Assembly: GCF_020921035.1 (NCBI RefSeq)
Contig: NC_063156.1
Location: 4,588,001 to 4,652,000, forward strand
Length of the DNA: 64,000 bases
Source of the DNA: Rhodamnia argentea
Taxonomy: Eukaryota; Streptophyta; Magnoliopsida; Myrtales; Myrtaceae
Direction: 5' to 3'
This document shows, in pieces, positions 50,901 to 63,561 of this stretch. Below the pieces are notes generated by a model, which saw only the letters and a program-made list of their open reading frames with translations, was not told where the DNA came from and did no database searches. A program made the translations under genes and the position numbers. Every line of letters begins with the position of its first letter. Position 1 is the stretch's first letter.

Positions 50901-52424
50901 GTATTTATTGTGAGAAGAACGCATGACTAGTCAATGAGATTTACGCGGACATTCAAGGACAAAAGGACGCTATTTCACCATGTGGGCACCTATCTACCTA
51001 GTTGACATCGAACCCCATTTTGAAGGGAAAAAAATCTCAGGTATTGTACAAAAACCATTCTTTAAAATATTCCAGAAAAATAATGATAGTTATGACCAGG
51101 GCACCAATTCGAAGCCCACCCTATAGAGGTTTAAGTAAATTCCATTTATGGTCACCGAAGCTCAGTAGAATCTTTAATCAAATCACTAAACTTTCAAATT
51201 TCAGTCTTATCCATCGACCTTTTATTGATGCGCTTTGACCAAAATCCAATCAATTTTCGATGAGCAATACATGTGGCGAATCACATGGCTAATTTTATGG
51301 GCGTTATGGCAGTAGCTTGTCGGAAAATCACCTAATTTTGTTTATCAAAATGCATTTATCGTCTGCATGTCCATCCCCAAAAAAAGATTAATTGACCAAG
51401 CCTTATTCCACAATGATTAATTAGCATATGATCAATTAAAAATGAGCCCCCGAAAGCTCATCATTGCTTTAAGATGAAAATTAATCGTGTGATCTAGCAT
51501 TGGCCCAAAAGCAGACCATTCCGTCACTTTCAAGCTTAAGGGAGCTTCGAATGATCTGTCAAATTCAATTGACAGATCACATGACAATGTCCCAAATTAT
51601 AGACGCATAGAATCAAAATCCTTGCCTAGCTGCAAAGACAAAGGTGTTCCGACCCAAATTCGGACACCGTTTTCCTCGTAAAGATTCTTCCAGAGGAATT
51701 TTTTTTTTTTCCAGAGGATTTTGAGCAGGTCAATTTCCTTTCCCGCAGGCAACACGATTCGGCATGTTATGACCTTGACGAAAGAAAAACAAACGTAGAA
51801 ACCGACTTTACGTTATACTTATAGTATTGTAAAAATTATGGAAACCGACCATCACGGATATTCTGGACTTTGTATGTTGAGGATAATTATGATATTTCCG
51901 TTGATTATTCGTATCTCTTAATATTACGCGAATACATCTTTTTTATCGTGCATATTTCAATTTGATTGCCTTAAACAGTCATTAATAAGTAGGCTTGTGT
52001 ACTCTTTACCATATATGTATGTATCTCGAAATGTACACAGATTTCGTATTCCTCTCTTTCGCATACTATTTTCTCTTTAGCGGAAGTCAAAACCACACAG
52101 TAAAGATATAGTTTTGTGTGTCAAAACATTAATCTCTTATGAGATTGTTTTGTGTATTTACCTTTTGAAATTGAGTATGCTTTCCTTTCATTTGAAGCAG
52201 TAAATTGACATTTCAAAGTAAATTTGTACTTACTAGACTCAATCCAGATTGCGATTGCAACACGTCATTAATCAACTCATGTCAATTACTCTATCAATGG
52301 ATGATGTGACAAACAGAACCAACGATAGTGCATAGAGTACTAGATGGGTTGTGGTTTTTTAGCTGAATCTAGTTCGATATTCAAACTTCCTTCTTCGAGC
52401 AATCGGCTCCACCTAATAAATAAA
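50901..52424. other. No recognised gene
   Basis: AT-rich spacer with only short open frames. No inverted-repeat element or coding resemblance noticed. Confidence 0.4.
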
Positions 52425-52790
52425 ATCACAAATGCCGCTCATTTGAGTGCCATAACCTTTTCTTTTCGATCATCGCGGCTTCTAAAAAATCGTTCACTTT
52501 AGTGCCATAAAATTTAAGTAATCACTTAAATGCCGTAACTTTTTATTAACATTTACCCAAGTGCTAGAAATCTAACCTGTCATGACACTCATAGTGAACG
52601 CTTTTGAAAATTTATGACACTCAAGCAATTTACGAAAAGTTATATAGTACTCAAGTAACCGGATAAAAAGTAACGACTCTCAAGTGTGTTTCGTACAAAA
52701 ATTACGGCACTCGAATGACCGAAAAAAAAAAAATCACGACTCTTAAGCGAGTGTCATTCAAAAGCCGTGGCACTTGTTCTTTCCCCAAAA
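52425..52790. mobile_element. Decayed relative of the 33000-33667 TIR element
   Basis: It is built from the same phrases ('ttgagtgccataac', 'cgttcacttnagtgccata', 'tgacactcaag') in both orientations, and ends CTTGTTCTTTCCCC. It lacks the central GGCGTG repeat array. Borders are approximate. Confidence 0.55.
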
Positions 52791-54491
52791 TTTAACACTA
52801 CATGGCTCTAATGATAGAGTAGGTTCGCTCTCGGACCGAGCGGACCTTACCAAGAGGGCTATACGAGTCGTGGTGCTCGGAAAGCTTGCTCGGCTCCGAT
52901 TTCCGGAGTACGGGACACCAATTCGGTCTCGGCCAACAAAGCTAATTTCGCCGCCGTCAACAAAGCCAAAAAGTCAATCCCATGCAAAAGCGAGAAAAAA
53001 AAAAGAAAAAAAAAAGGAGTGTCCAAAAGCAAAAAGCATCTGTCCATTTGTCAAAGAAACCTCACCAGGGCCCCACTCGTACGATTCAATTCATATTAGA
53101 GAAAGTAGCCGTTACATTCACTCTCTCGGTCTCTCCCTTCCCCTGTTCCTCCCTCTGTCCTCACATGGCCTCCATTGCCGACAACCAATTATCCAACTCC
53201 TCTGGTTCTGGGGACATTATTAAAAAGCACCCCGGCATTAAAAACCGCTCTTACCCATTAATATATTACGCAAATTGAATGCGAATAAATTATTAAGCAA
53301 ATCAATGAGCACAGAAGATGGGAAAACATTAAAAACTGAAAAGCTGCCAATGCGAGACGGAATGCGACTGTCGGTTACAGAACACCAACGTAGTAGTGCC
53401 ACTTCGACCCATCTCTCTTTCGTTTCGTCTTCGATCAATTAACCTGGATTTCCGCTCTCTGTCTCGCTCCCTTTTCTTCATTACATTATCAACACGGGTT
53501 CCGATCCCCATCTCTCTCTCTCTCTCTCTCTCTCTTGTAGCTGCAACTGACGTCTGACCCTGTTCTGGGAATCAATCTTTTTGCTCGCTGCTGCCCTTCT
53601 GCTTCAATCGGTTGCGGTTCTTGCTGTTCCTGCTGGATTTTTTTCAGCTCCCGCCGTATGCGAGTGTCGGGGTGATCGGAGAGTGAATGTTGATACCTGC
53701 TGTTGATAACATCAGGTATCCAGTGTCAAGTTATTGTCGTTTGCTTTTTTTTTTTTTTTTTTTTTGGTAAGGTGTCGTTTGCTTTTTTCGTTTATAGGCA
53801 AATGAAATCTCGTGCCGTTGTGGGGTTGGCATGTGTCGGGTAGCTGTAGATTTGTTGGGCCTCGTTGCTTCTCTGATTTCCCAAATTCCAGGAGTTTTTA
53901 GGCGACCCAAACGGAGGAATGGTTCTTCAAGCCGCACATTATGTTGCAGTAGAATCTCTGCGTGTCTTATCGACCAATTAGCATGCAAAGGAGATATTTT
54001 TCCTTGTGAAAGTCACTACAATTCCCATGATGAAACTTACGTTCTTCTTGATGTCAAATTTTGGACGTTTCTGTGCTTGATGATCGTTTCCTTTCTGTTC
54101 ATAGCATTTGCAAACGCTCTTCGTTGTTTATCCAATTTGCCCATTTTTTTAATATACACTGCTTTTATTTGTTTAGTGCGCTTCTGGCCTCCAAATATCT
54201 TACTAAGATATCCGATCATGGTTTTTAAGTGGATGATGCAACTGCATACATTTCAACCTTTGAGAATCAGCTGCATTATCTGCATATCAATTGTAATACA
54301 TAGCGATGGAGGAACATTTCCACTTAGCAGAGAATGGCCTCAATAATCTGCTAGCAATTCTTTACAGATTCCCTCTCTTCTTTTCAATTTTGTAATTTTA
54401 TCTAATCGACGCCAATGGTTCATTTTTTGAATTTACATTTTCGTTTTCTCTTGCAGGAAATTAGATGCATTCTTTACTTTGAAATGCACCT
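52791..54491 (+). promoter_or_regulatory. 5' flank, leader and probable leader intron of the OSCA1-type gene
   Basis: From about 53390 the sequence looks like a plant leader: pyrimidine-rich with a long CT repeat, then GC-richer text to about 53720. A GTATCC donor near 53717 and the TTGCAG ending at about 54457 could delimit a leader intron. The 171-codon open frame at 53831-54346 lies wholly inside it and has no family resemblance, so I do not call it a gene. Confidence 0.45.
53511..53534. repeat. (CT)n microsatellite in the OSCA1 leader
   Basis: About twelve CT units lie in the probable 5' leader, a common place for such tracts in plants. Confidence 0.85.
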
Positions 54492-57400
54492 ATGGCTTCG
54501 CTTAGTGATATAGGAGTTGCTGCTGCTATCAACATCCTCAGTGCAGTTGCTTTCTTTGTAGCATTTGCCATCCTCCGGATTCAACCTTTCAATGATAGGG
54601 TCTACTTCCCGAAATGGTACTTGAAGGGCTTAAGGTGCAGTCCATTACGCCCCAACGCCTTTGTGAGCAAATTTGTGAACTTGGATTTCAGATCATATCT
54701 GAGATTCCTAAACTGGATGCCTGAGGCATTACGGATGCCAGAACCTGAGCTAATTGATCATGCTGGACTGGATTCTGCTGTTTACCTGAGGATCTACCTG
54801 AGTGGGTATGGTTGCGTGGATCCCTTATGTGCCTTGTGTAGTTTTCCTCTGCGATACGTAATTCTCTGATTAAGAGTGACGATTTCGTTGAGAAATCAAT
54901 GGATTTTTCACGTGCAAGCTATCTGTTGAAGACTTAGAATAGGAGTTTTGCATCCATGTGTGCTTGTTTGACATCATCGAAATTTTCGTCTTTTGAGATC
55001 GATTTTGCATTGCCATACCTGGTCTGAGCTTTTAGATCCACTACTATTACTCATGGCATTTGCAGGTAACTTTCCAAATATTGTTTGGCAACTTGTTTTT
55101 TCAATACAATTAGAAGATAAATTTATAATTGACTAAGCAGACAATGAATTTGGCAGGTCATTTTGTGGATTTAATATCCAATATGAATTTTATGTTGTTT
55201 CTTGATCCAAGCTGATTATCGCATTTTGGTAGGAATTATCTTGCATCTTTAAAAATTTGGAAACAACTGCAACATCACTACGAGGCTTTCTAGTTTTCAC
55301 AAACATATAGAGTTTTCTGATTGAAATTAAAAAAGAAGAACGAAAAAAAAGAAAGCCATTTTCACAGGATCCTTTTTTTTTTGTCGTTTTATGCTGACGT
55401 TATTATTTTCCTGTTGCAGGCTGAAAATTTTTGGTCCCATAACCATTCTTGCATTTTCTGTCATGGTTCCTGTCAATTGGACCAATGGCAGCCTGAAGCA
55501 TTCTAAATTCTCCCACAGTGACATAGACAAGCTTTCTATCTCAAATGTACCAAATGGCTCACACAGGTATCCCGTGCTTTCTGATGCTGACTTACTTGTT
55601 TTAGTTACTTCGTAGACCTGTCAATTATTAGCTTGAGTTCTTCACATAACTGATTTACATCTCTCTCTATTTAAAACAGATTCTGGACCCATTTGGTCAT
55701 GGCTTATGCTTTCACTTTCTGGACGTGTTATGTCTTGAAAAGGGAGTATGAGATTGTTGCGTCAATGAGACTGCATTTTCTTGCTTCAGAACATAGGCGT
55801 CCAGACCAATTCACGGTCAGATTACTATTGTTCTTATAGGTGGCATGATTTATGAGGATTACTAAATTACATGTTGCTGCAGTTCGTCTCCTTGTTGTCT
55901 CAGACATAGAGACTCCTAGGTTTTGGGCGCATATTTGCCTATTTGTGGTGACTGTGTACATCTGGTTTTGATTTTGCATATGGATGTGTTTTCATGCAGG
56001 TACTTGTTAGGAATGTGCCACCTGATCCTGATGAATCAGTTTCTGAGCTTGTGGAACATTTTTTTATGGTCAACCATCCGGATCACTATCTCACACATCA
56101 GGTTTGATCATACTGAGAAAGCAGTTTTGGTCATCCATGATTCTATCAGACTTTGTTCTTTTTGTCCATGAAATCTTTGTATGGAGGAGGGCATGCTGAT
56201 TTTCGTGCCCTGGTCTACTGAAGTTTTGTCACTTTTGCGTGTGAAACTTTTTTACTTCTCCTGGTCAGGCCAACTTTATAATTGATTCATCTTTTTATTT
56301 ATTGATGATGGTGATTACATGTAACCTGGATATACTGCAACCTGCATTTTCATTGACATTTCATTTGCCCACAGCTCACTCTAATTAGAACTTTTGGTGC
56401 AGGTTGTGTACAATGCAAACAAGCTCTCAAACTTAGTTGATGAGAAGAAAAAATTGCAGAACTGGCTTGATTACTATCAACTTAAGTACACCAGAAATCA
56501 ATCCCAAAGGCCTACCACAAAGGTTAGGTCGTCGTAAGCTTCTTTCAGTTTTTTTATTTATTTAACTTCTGTCTCTGACAACTCGTTGATTATGCTTGAT
56601 CAACAAGAAAATGATCTCTTTCTTTCTTTCTCTCATTCTATTTTGATTCGTTTTTTATGTGCAGACTGGAACTCTTGGTCTTTGGGGAGAGAGAATGGAT
56701 GCAATTGATTTCTATACTTCAAAAATTGAAAAAATATCAAGAGAAGTAAGCTGCCTCACCAGTTCCTGAATCCTAATGCATGTTGTGTTTTGCCATCCAA
56801 TTCAAGTTGGTTTGTTAGACAATCTTTTTCACTTGATCTGATGCCTCATAAGCATGATGCCAATGGTGACTGCATGACACATTGCAAAATTTTTTGTCAC
56901 TTCAAGCTTGCTGCCGATATCTTCCCCCTGCATTGCACCTGTCTGCCGAAGCATCGATGCCCATTATCTGTCCCCTAACAAGTTTCTCAGTATTTCCAAT
57001 TAGAACCTGTTTTTGGGTAATTTTCCATATTATAAGGAAAGTCATTCCCATTTCATGCCCCAGACTATTATCCTGCTACCATCTTTCACATAACCTGTCG
57101 GTATCATCAGTATTTCCAGAGTTGGAGTTTCACATGTTACAATTCTTTTCTCTAACCTTCTTTATTGTTTATTGCCTTTCAGATAGCCCAGGAGAAAGAG
57201 AATACTATAAGCAGCTCCAAATCTGTCATGCCGGCATCTTTTGTTTCGTTCAAGACACGCTGGGGTGCGGCTGTCTGTGCACAAACACAACAAACCCGTA
57301 ATCCATCTGTATGGTTGACAGAATGGGCTCCAGAGCCGCGTGACGTCTATTGGGCTAACCTAGCAATTCCATATGTCTCCCTTTCTGTGAGGAGGCTTAT

Positions 57401-60052
57401 GGTTGCTGTTGCGTTCTTCTTTCTCACATTCTTTTTCATGATCCCCATTGCTCTTGTGCAATCTCTAGCTAACATCGAGGGAATCGAGAAAGCTTTACCC
57501 TTTCTAAGGCCCATTATCGAAGTGTGAGTCCCTGCTTGTTTCAATTTTCAACAGATGACATATGTAGTATTTTGTGTTTGTGATGGCTTATCTTCATGAT
57601 AATATTTATTTGTTTGTAACATGGCGACATGTCAAGAATGACTTTTCGCTTAGTTTCTGATCTGTATCTTTTCTTCAATCTACCGTATTGTGCTTAAAAT
57701 TCCATTTTATTAGGTCAAATACCTTAACTTTTTCAAATATCATGTTTGAATGCGAAAGGATCTATAGTGTTATAAAGTCATTTGATTATGAATAAAATGA
57801 TATTAGAATGCTGCAAATTCTTTGTTCTTCTTGTCACTCTGGCTAGTACCTACCTCTGTCTAATGGGTTGTTTGCTTGTGTTTTTCAAGTTACATTTGCA
57901 CAAAAAAATGAGAGCATCTTCTTCTTTCTTGCAGGAAAGCGATAAAATCATTCATCCAGGGTTTCCTTCCTGGAATTGCTTTGAAGATATTTCTCCTATT
58001 TTTACCAACAATATTAATGCTGATGTCTAAATTTGAAGGATTTATAAGCACATCTACACTGGAGAGGAGGTCGGCAACAAGATATTATCTATTTCAATTC
58101 ATAAATGTATTTCTTGGGAGCATTATTACAGGAACTGCATTTCAACAGCTCAATAACTTTATCCACCAGTCGGCAAATGAGTACGTTGTCCATGTCATAC
58201 ATACAAACGCCTTGTCAGATTACGTATTTTACTGTTTGGCAGATTAGATTTTGGGGCTTGTTTATGCTGTTACTGGTAGGATATGTTGCCAATCTCATAG
58301 TTTGGCAATGAGTACATTCCTGGTAGGAATATATACCAATTCAGGTAGGAACAAAACGCTAAGCCCATTATGGGCCACTTCATTTGTAATTCAGAACAAA
58401 AAAATGATGTCGCTTTGTGCAGGATTCCCAAGACAATCGGCGTCTCAATTCCGATGAAGGCCACTTTCTTCATAACTTACATAATGGTTGATGGTTGGGC
58501 TGGAGTAGCAGCGGAGATACTAAGATTGAAACCCTTGATAATGTACCACTTGAAAAACTCGTTTCTGGTCAAGACTGAAAAGGACAGGGAGGAGGCAATG
58601 GACCCGGGAACTCTTGGTTTCAACACAGGCGAACCGCAAATTCAACTCTATTTTTTGCTTGGCCTCGTGTATGCTGTGGTGTCTCCAATCCTTCTGCCGT
58701 TTATATTGGTCTTCTTCGGATTGGCCTATGTCGTGTATCGCCACCAGGTAACTCAATGTGTAATTGGAATTAATATTGTATATAAGATGATTTTGGGGTA
58801 TTATGGAGGAACTGATGAGGCAATCCAATGTTCGGAACATATTTCTGCTCATTTATTAGTGTGAATAAATAGAGTTAGTTCGGAATGAAGACAGGAAAAG
58901 CCAATCCAGATTTTACATATTTGAAATTTCAGGTGTTTATGACATCGCTATGGCAATAACGATTGTCTTACGAATTTATCGCGTTGTATGGCAGTTATGT
59001 TGTCATGTATAACTTCCTATGCATAGAGAGGCAAAGCAGAACAGTGTCTCTTAGTGCATTCACTCGAATTTTTAATCCTTAATGAGTGGACGGGGAATAC
59101 CTCTTTCTTCCTACTGATTATTTCTTGTTTTTGTGAATCTGTAGATCATAAATGTGTACAATCAAGAATATGAGAGTGCTGCAGCTTTCTGGCCAGACGT
59201 TCATGGGCGCATTATAGTCGCATTGATCGTTTCCCAACTGCTTCTGATGGGGCTATTAAGTACAAAGGAAGCTGCTCAATCGACTCCGCTTCTGATTACC
59301 CTCCCAGTGCTAACCATATGGTTCCACCTATTCTGCAAAGGTCGCTACGAGCCCGCTTTCCTGAGATACCCATTGCAGGTTTGTCGAATTCGAATTCTTT
59401 ACACATTTTTGTTGCGTGCGAGTGATTGCATTGTTTTGGTGAACTGGACCTTCATAGTTATCATGTCTTTTCCTAGCATTGTACTAGTTTTGACCTTTCT
59501 CTACATAATAGATATCATTAGCCAGGACCAATTCTGGTTTTGAGAGTTCTGCGCGCAAGGCTTCCAGCATTAGGCGCTCAAATTTACCAATTCCTTATGG
59601 GTTCCTGTTTTTGATCTCTTTTCGACGTAATCCTTGGTAGAATGATTGCTGTTTAGTCCAACTTTTACACCCCTTTTCGCCGACATTCTCTTTCACTTCC
59701 CAAGAACTCAGGACCAGCATAATTCCTAGTCTCTCTCTTTCACTCTCTAGCCTGAGCTCGCGCGTTCAACGTGACAGTAGATATAACCTGAGTGTTCACA
59801 TTCTTCATTCTTATTATGGGGTTCCAGGAAGCAATGATGAAAGACACATTGGAAAGGGCAAGGGAGCCAAACTTGAACTTGAAGGGTTTTGTACAAGCTG
59901 CTTATATTCATCCGGTTTTCAAAGGTGAAGATGACAGCGATAGTGATTCTGCGACCGACGATGTTGTGGAGGAACCCGCGCTCGTCCCAACAAAACGACA
60001 CTCCCAACGAAGTACACCATTGCCTAGCAAACACAGCGGCTCGTTATCATAA
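54492..60052 (+). CDS. OSCA1: OSCA1-type hyperosmolality-gated calcium-permeable channel (CSC1-like)
   Basis: This is a mechanosensitive/osmosensitive cation channel of the DUF221/TMEM63 family, in the plasma membrane, with 11 transmembrane helices. Eleven exons join in frame: 54492-54805, 55420-55566, 55680-55815, 56000-56101, 56403-56522, 56665-56745, 57183-57523, 57935-58180, 58423-58747, 59145-59378 and 59828-60052. They give 756 aa (Arabidopsis OSCA1.1/1.2 about 771). It starts MASLSDIGVAAAINILSAVA (first membrane segment). The cytosolic RNA-binding-like domain includes VLVRNVPPDPDESVSELVEH. The pore region includes NLAIPYVSLSVRRL, FFFLTFFFMIPIALVQSLA, GFLPGIALKIF and MKATFFITYIMVDGWAGVA. 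The C-terminus is acidic, then Ser/Lys-rich (VPTKRHSQRSTPLP). The gene appears intact. By sequence it is in clade 1, next to At3g21620-type members. Confidence 0.95.
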
Positions 60053-60969
60053 GGGGCTTTCCCTGTTACCTCCGGTGAGTTTTGGTTGGACATTGAGGTT
60101 GTCAGGAAGGTTTTAGAGTTGATGGTCGGATATGTGAATAATAGAACAGCTGCAGATTAGGTACATACAGTAGATAAACAAAATGAGAAGAAATGGCCGG
60201 CAACGAAAGAACTTCGAATCGTGCATTCTTTTACTTCCCCGACTTTTTTTGGTCTCGTCGGAAAAGCGAAATGTATGGCCAGAGGTGATCTGTCAGTTAT
60301 TAGATCAAAAGTCCATTCATAGATTCAATTCTCTTCTGTGACTGTCATGGTTGCTTCCTTTCGTCTCAGAATCCGAAGAAAGGAGCTAAGAACGGGAGTC
60401 GATCCACGCGAACGCTAGCGGATTGACATAATGTCCGTACTAATCTGTTTTAAGACTCCTGCTCGACTTTACCAAATAATGATCGTCGAATTCAAAACTC
60501 CAAGCGGTACCCGTTTCGGCTCGACACAAAAGAAAAGGCCCTCGATGTTGAGTTTGGACTGCTTCTATCCGACGTACTCGTGTCGGCTCGAGTCATGGAG
60601 AGACTATCATCGGCCTCTCGGATTATCGCGCGCGAACCGGGCCATACAAATGAGAAACACACCATCCAGAGTCTCCGCAAACTTTGATGAAATGCTCCTC
60701 GGCAATTTTCCTTTGCTTCCACTGAGATACTCACGACTGACAAGCGACTTGCCCGGAGAGATTGGTATGTTTGAACGGCAGAATCATCATTGGAACCTTC
60801 CTTCGACCAAGGAAAAGAGATTGGTATGGTGTCTTTGCAAGCCAAAGTCCCCAAAGTTGTTTGCTTTTCTTCGTCACCCACCTGCTCTGTCATACGCGGA
60901 AAAGGTCGTCCCATCGACAGTCAAAGGTCTTCGTTTGTTGTCATTGAAAAAAGAAAAGAAAAAGAACGT

Positions 60970-61487
60970 ATGACTATCCTAAATTTTGTGACACCATAAA
61001 TTTCAAACTTGCATATGTGACAAGTTTATCTCAAATTATTTTTGGTGACACCAAAAACTCCAGACTTGACGTGTGACATATTTATTCTAAACTTATATTC
61101 ATGTGGTATATTCATTTTTTTTTGTCAAAATTTCGTTAATAAATGCCGTTAAAAATCTTATGTGGCTGCCTACATGAACAATGAAAAACAAATAATATTG
61201 ACGTGACACTCACGTGGCAAAAATATGTCAACTTATTATCTTTTTTTGTTGTCGTTTTCCTTTTCTTTTTAACTTCCTCGTCCGTCTTCTTTCTTGATTT
61301 GGCGACAATGAGGACAGTGACGACGGTGGAGACCAAGAAGAAAGGAAACAAAAGGAAAATGAAAATCTTAACGAAGGATAAAAGTGTGGCACATAACTAA
61401 ATTTAGGATTTTTAGTGTCATAAAAAGTAAATTTGAGGTTAATGTGTCGCATGGAAATAAATCTCGAGTCTTTTATGTCAAAAAAAA
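60970..61487. mobile_element. TIR element of a 'gtgacacc/ggtgtcac' family
   Basis: The left arm has repeated 'ttgtgacaccataaa' and 'cttgacgtgtgacat' phrases, and the right arm carries inverse phrases ('gtgtggcacataac', 'tttagtgtcataaa', 'aatgtgtcgcat'). A GC-richer non-coding centre lies at about 61250-61350. An A-tract follows at 61479. Borders and target duplication are not resolved. Confidence 0.5.
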
Positions 61488-61752
61488 AAAAATCGGGCTA
61501 ACTGTTATAGCCATCGTTTGAATTATAGGTGGCTTTTATCATTGTTATCATCATTATCAGTATTTCTTTTTTTTTTTAAAATAAAACTCGTGTTGAACGT
61601 TGATTGACAATTGGATAGAGCCCATCTCGCTGACGCAGCACGGTGGGCCCACACGTGTTCCTTCGGTGTGGGCCCCTTCTTTGTTTTTGTCTCTCTCTCT
61701 CTCTGTCTCATTTTGTAGTTGCAGTTGCGTCCTCCAGGTCCAGCTGGAATCT

Positions 61753-61778
61753 GGAGAGAGAGAGAGAGAGAGAGAGAG
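61753..61778. repeat. (GA)n microsatellite in the DUF212 gene leader
   Basis: About thirteen GA units lie about 120 bases upstream of the start codon at 61900, in the probable 5' UTR. Confidence 0.85.
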
Positions 61779-61899
61779 GGGTTCGTTGGGCGATTGACCG
61801 GAGCGCGTCTTCTCCACCTGGAATCCACACGGCGACGCTCTGCCCATACCGGAGATCGAATTTGGAGGGCGCGTGACGAAGAAGAAGACGGGGAGATCG

Positions 61900-62054
61900 A
61901 TGGACGAGGTGCTTACGGCGGGGGATGCGACCTCGACGTCCTCGGCCACCACATCGGGCGCGGAGCAGTCGTCGCTCCTCCCCTACAACCTCCCTCTCAT
62001 CTCCGCCTTCCTCGCCTTCGCCCTCGCTCAGTTCCTCAAGCTCTTCACCACCTG

Positions 62055-62103
<49 letters not shown>

Positions 62104-63561
62104 CGATCGATCGATCGATCTGTAATGCTTTTGCACGATTCGTTGTTCCTGATTTACTTGTCCTCTTTTCTTAGCGTGCATACGGGCAAATACGTTGAGC
62201 GATAAGGATGTGTTTTTGCGTAGTTACAGATATGGTGTGTTAGGTTGCCTGGAATGTGCTGGATTTTGCGATTAATTGCTGCAATTTGATGATTGTTTAG
62301 CTTAATTTGCTCTCTGATTTTGTAATCGGCTCTTCAGCAGCTCATTTCGCAAACAGAGAAAGATTTACATCATCGTCAATCGTTTAGGGTAGTGTCTGGT
62401 TATGCATACTTACGTCAATATGTACATCTTGTAAGACGTGTATCAGAATATCTATTTCGAAGAATAATTATCATCACGTAACCTTTAGTCATCCATTGAT
62501 ATAAAAATGGTATATGTCCGGATATCTCTCACTTGTTCTCTGTTTCTATTGCATGTCTCAGCGCGTTTGTCTATATGACCCTGTTTTTTTGGAAGATTAG
62601 TTGTATCTTTTGGTTTGTGCCGAATGCCATTTTTCCACATGTTTTCCTTTTTTCTGTATCCGTTTGGAATTGCTGAAAGGACTTCAGTGCTGCATCATCT
62701 GATTAAATATGAACATTTTCGAACTTGACCTCTAGAAAATTAAGAAAAGATTGGCCTTTGTTTCAAGTTGAAGACTGCAGAGCATTTTCATTAGTATTTT
62801 TTTCTGAGTTAGAGGTATTCGTATTTCTGTTTGCTACTGTAGTATGTTGCCTATTAATGAAATGGTTCTTCTAATGGGAACTTTCTCGTCATAATCTTGA
62901 TGCATAAAATGGATTGATGGGTAGTGTTCTAGATGTTTGTAAATATCGTCAAATGTGTGAACATTTGTTCATACATGCAATGACTATCTTGGTGCATTGA
63001 AGTCGCTCACTCTGTTAATTGCATCTCTCTTAGAAGCTCAGGTTCAAGGAAAGGAGATGGGACTCCAAAAGGATGCTAGGCTCTGGTGGAATGCCATCAT
63101 CACATTCTGCAACTGTCACTGCTCTAGCAGTGGCTATAGGTCTGCAAGAAGGAACTGGGGGATCTGCATTTGCCATTGCAGTTGTGTTGGCTTGCGTTGT
63201 ATGTCCTCTGATCCTCATGTTTCGTTTTATGGCATTCGTACGCCTTCTCTTTTATGTTAAACATGTGTTTTTTTCACACATTTTCGCCTTTATACTTTAT
63301 CTGTAGGTGATGTATGATGCCTCAGGCGTCAGGCTTCATGCTGGCAGACAAGCTGAAGTATGTCTGCTGTCACGATCATGTATCATTTGTTGCTTTAGCA
63401 TGTGTAGCACCATATTCAGAGTAATCATAGATTGACGATTTGTTATTTGTGATTGTCTCTGACTGCAGTTATTAAATCAAATCGTTTGTGAGTTTCCTCC
63501 AGAACACCCGTTATCCACTGTTAGACCTCTACGTGAGTTACTTGGGCATACACCACTTCAG
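61900..63561 (+). CDS. DUF212 family membrane protein (acid phosphatase/vanadium haloperoxidase-related), 3' end outside the window
   Basis: Four exons are visible: 61900-62054, 63042-63198, 63307-63357 and 63469-63561. They encode MDEVLTAGDATSTSSATTSG, then LLPYNLPLISAFLAFALAQF (membrane segment), GSGGMPSSHSATVTALAVAI (PSSHS resembles the PAP2/haloperoxidase phosphate-binding motif), AFAIAVVLACV (membrane segment), MYDASGVRLHAGRQAE and LSTVRPLRELLGHTPLQ. The last short exon of the family (about 15-20 residues) is not found before 64000, so the gene is cut by the window edge. Arabidopsis At3g21610 is the counterpart I recall; enzymatic activity is unproven. The exon 1 donor is weak (TG|GTCCTC) and runs straight into a CT repeat. 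Confidence 0.9.
62058..62120. repeat. (CT)n followed by (GATC)5, directly after a splice donor
   Basis: About 21 CT units (62058-62100) are followed by five perfect GATC units (62101-62120). The tract begins three bases inside intron 1 of the DUF212 gene. Confidence 0.95.

Larger units (their letters stand above)
60053..61899. other. Spacer: OSCA1 3' UTR, TIR element, and leader of the DUF212 gene
   Basis: The OSCA1 3' UTR must occupy the first part. An open frame at 60431-60973 (180 codons) has no family resemblance and sits against a minus-strand frame of similar length, so I leave it uncalled. From about 61500 the sequence becomes the probable promoter and leader of the next gene. Confidence 0.45.

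Noticed and set aside
53831..54346. 171-codon open frame upstream of the OSCA1 start
   Set aside because: It lies inside the probable leader intron, is hydrophobic/AT-driven, and resembles no family; no acceptable splice links it to OSCA1.
60431..60973. 180-codon open frame downstream of OSCA1, with a 140-codon frame opposite
   Set aside because: Both frames have irregular composition and no recognised domain; overlapping frames on opposite strands are typical of chance.
61708..62181. Long minus-strand frame (157 codons) across the start of the DUF212 gene
   Set aside because: It is created by GA/CT repeats and lies antisense to a well-supported exon.
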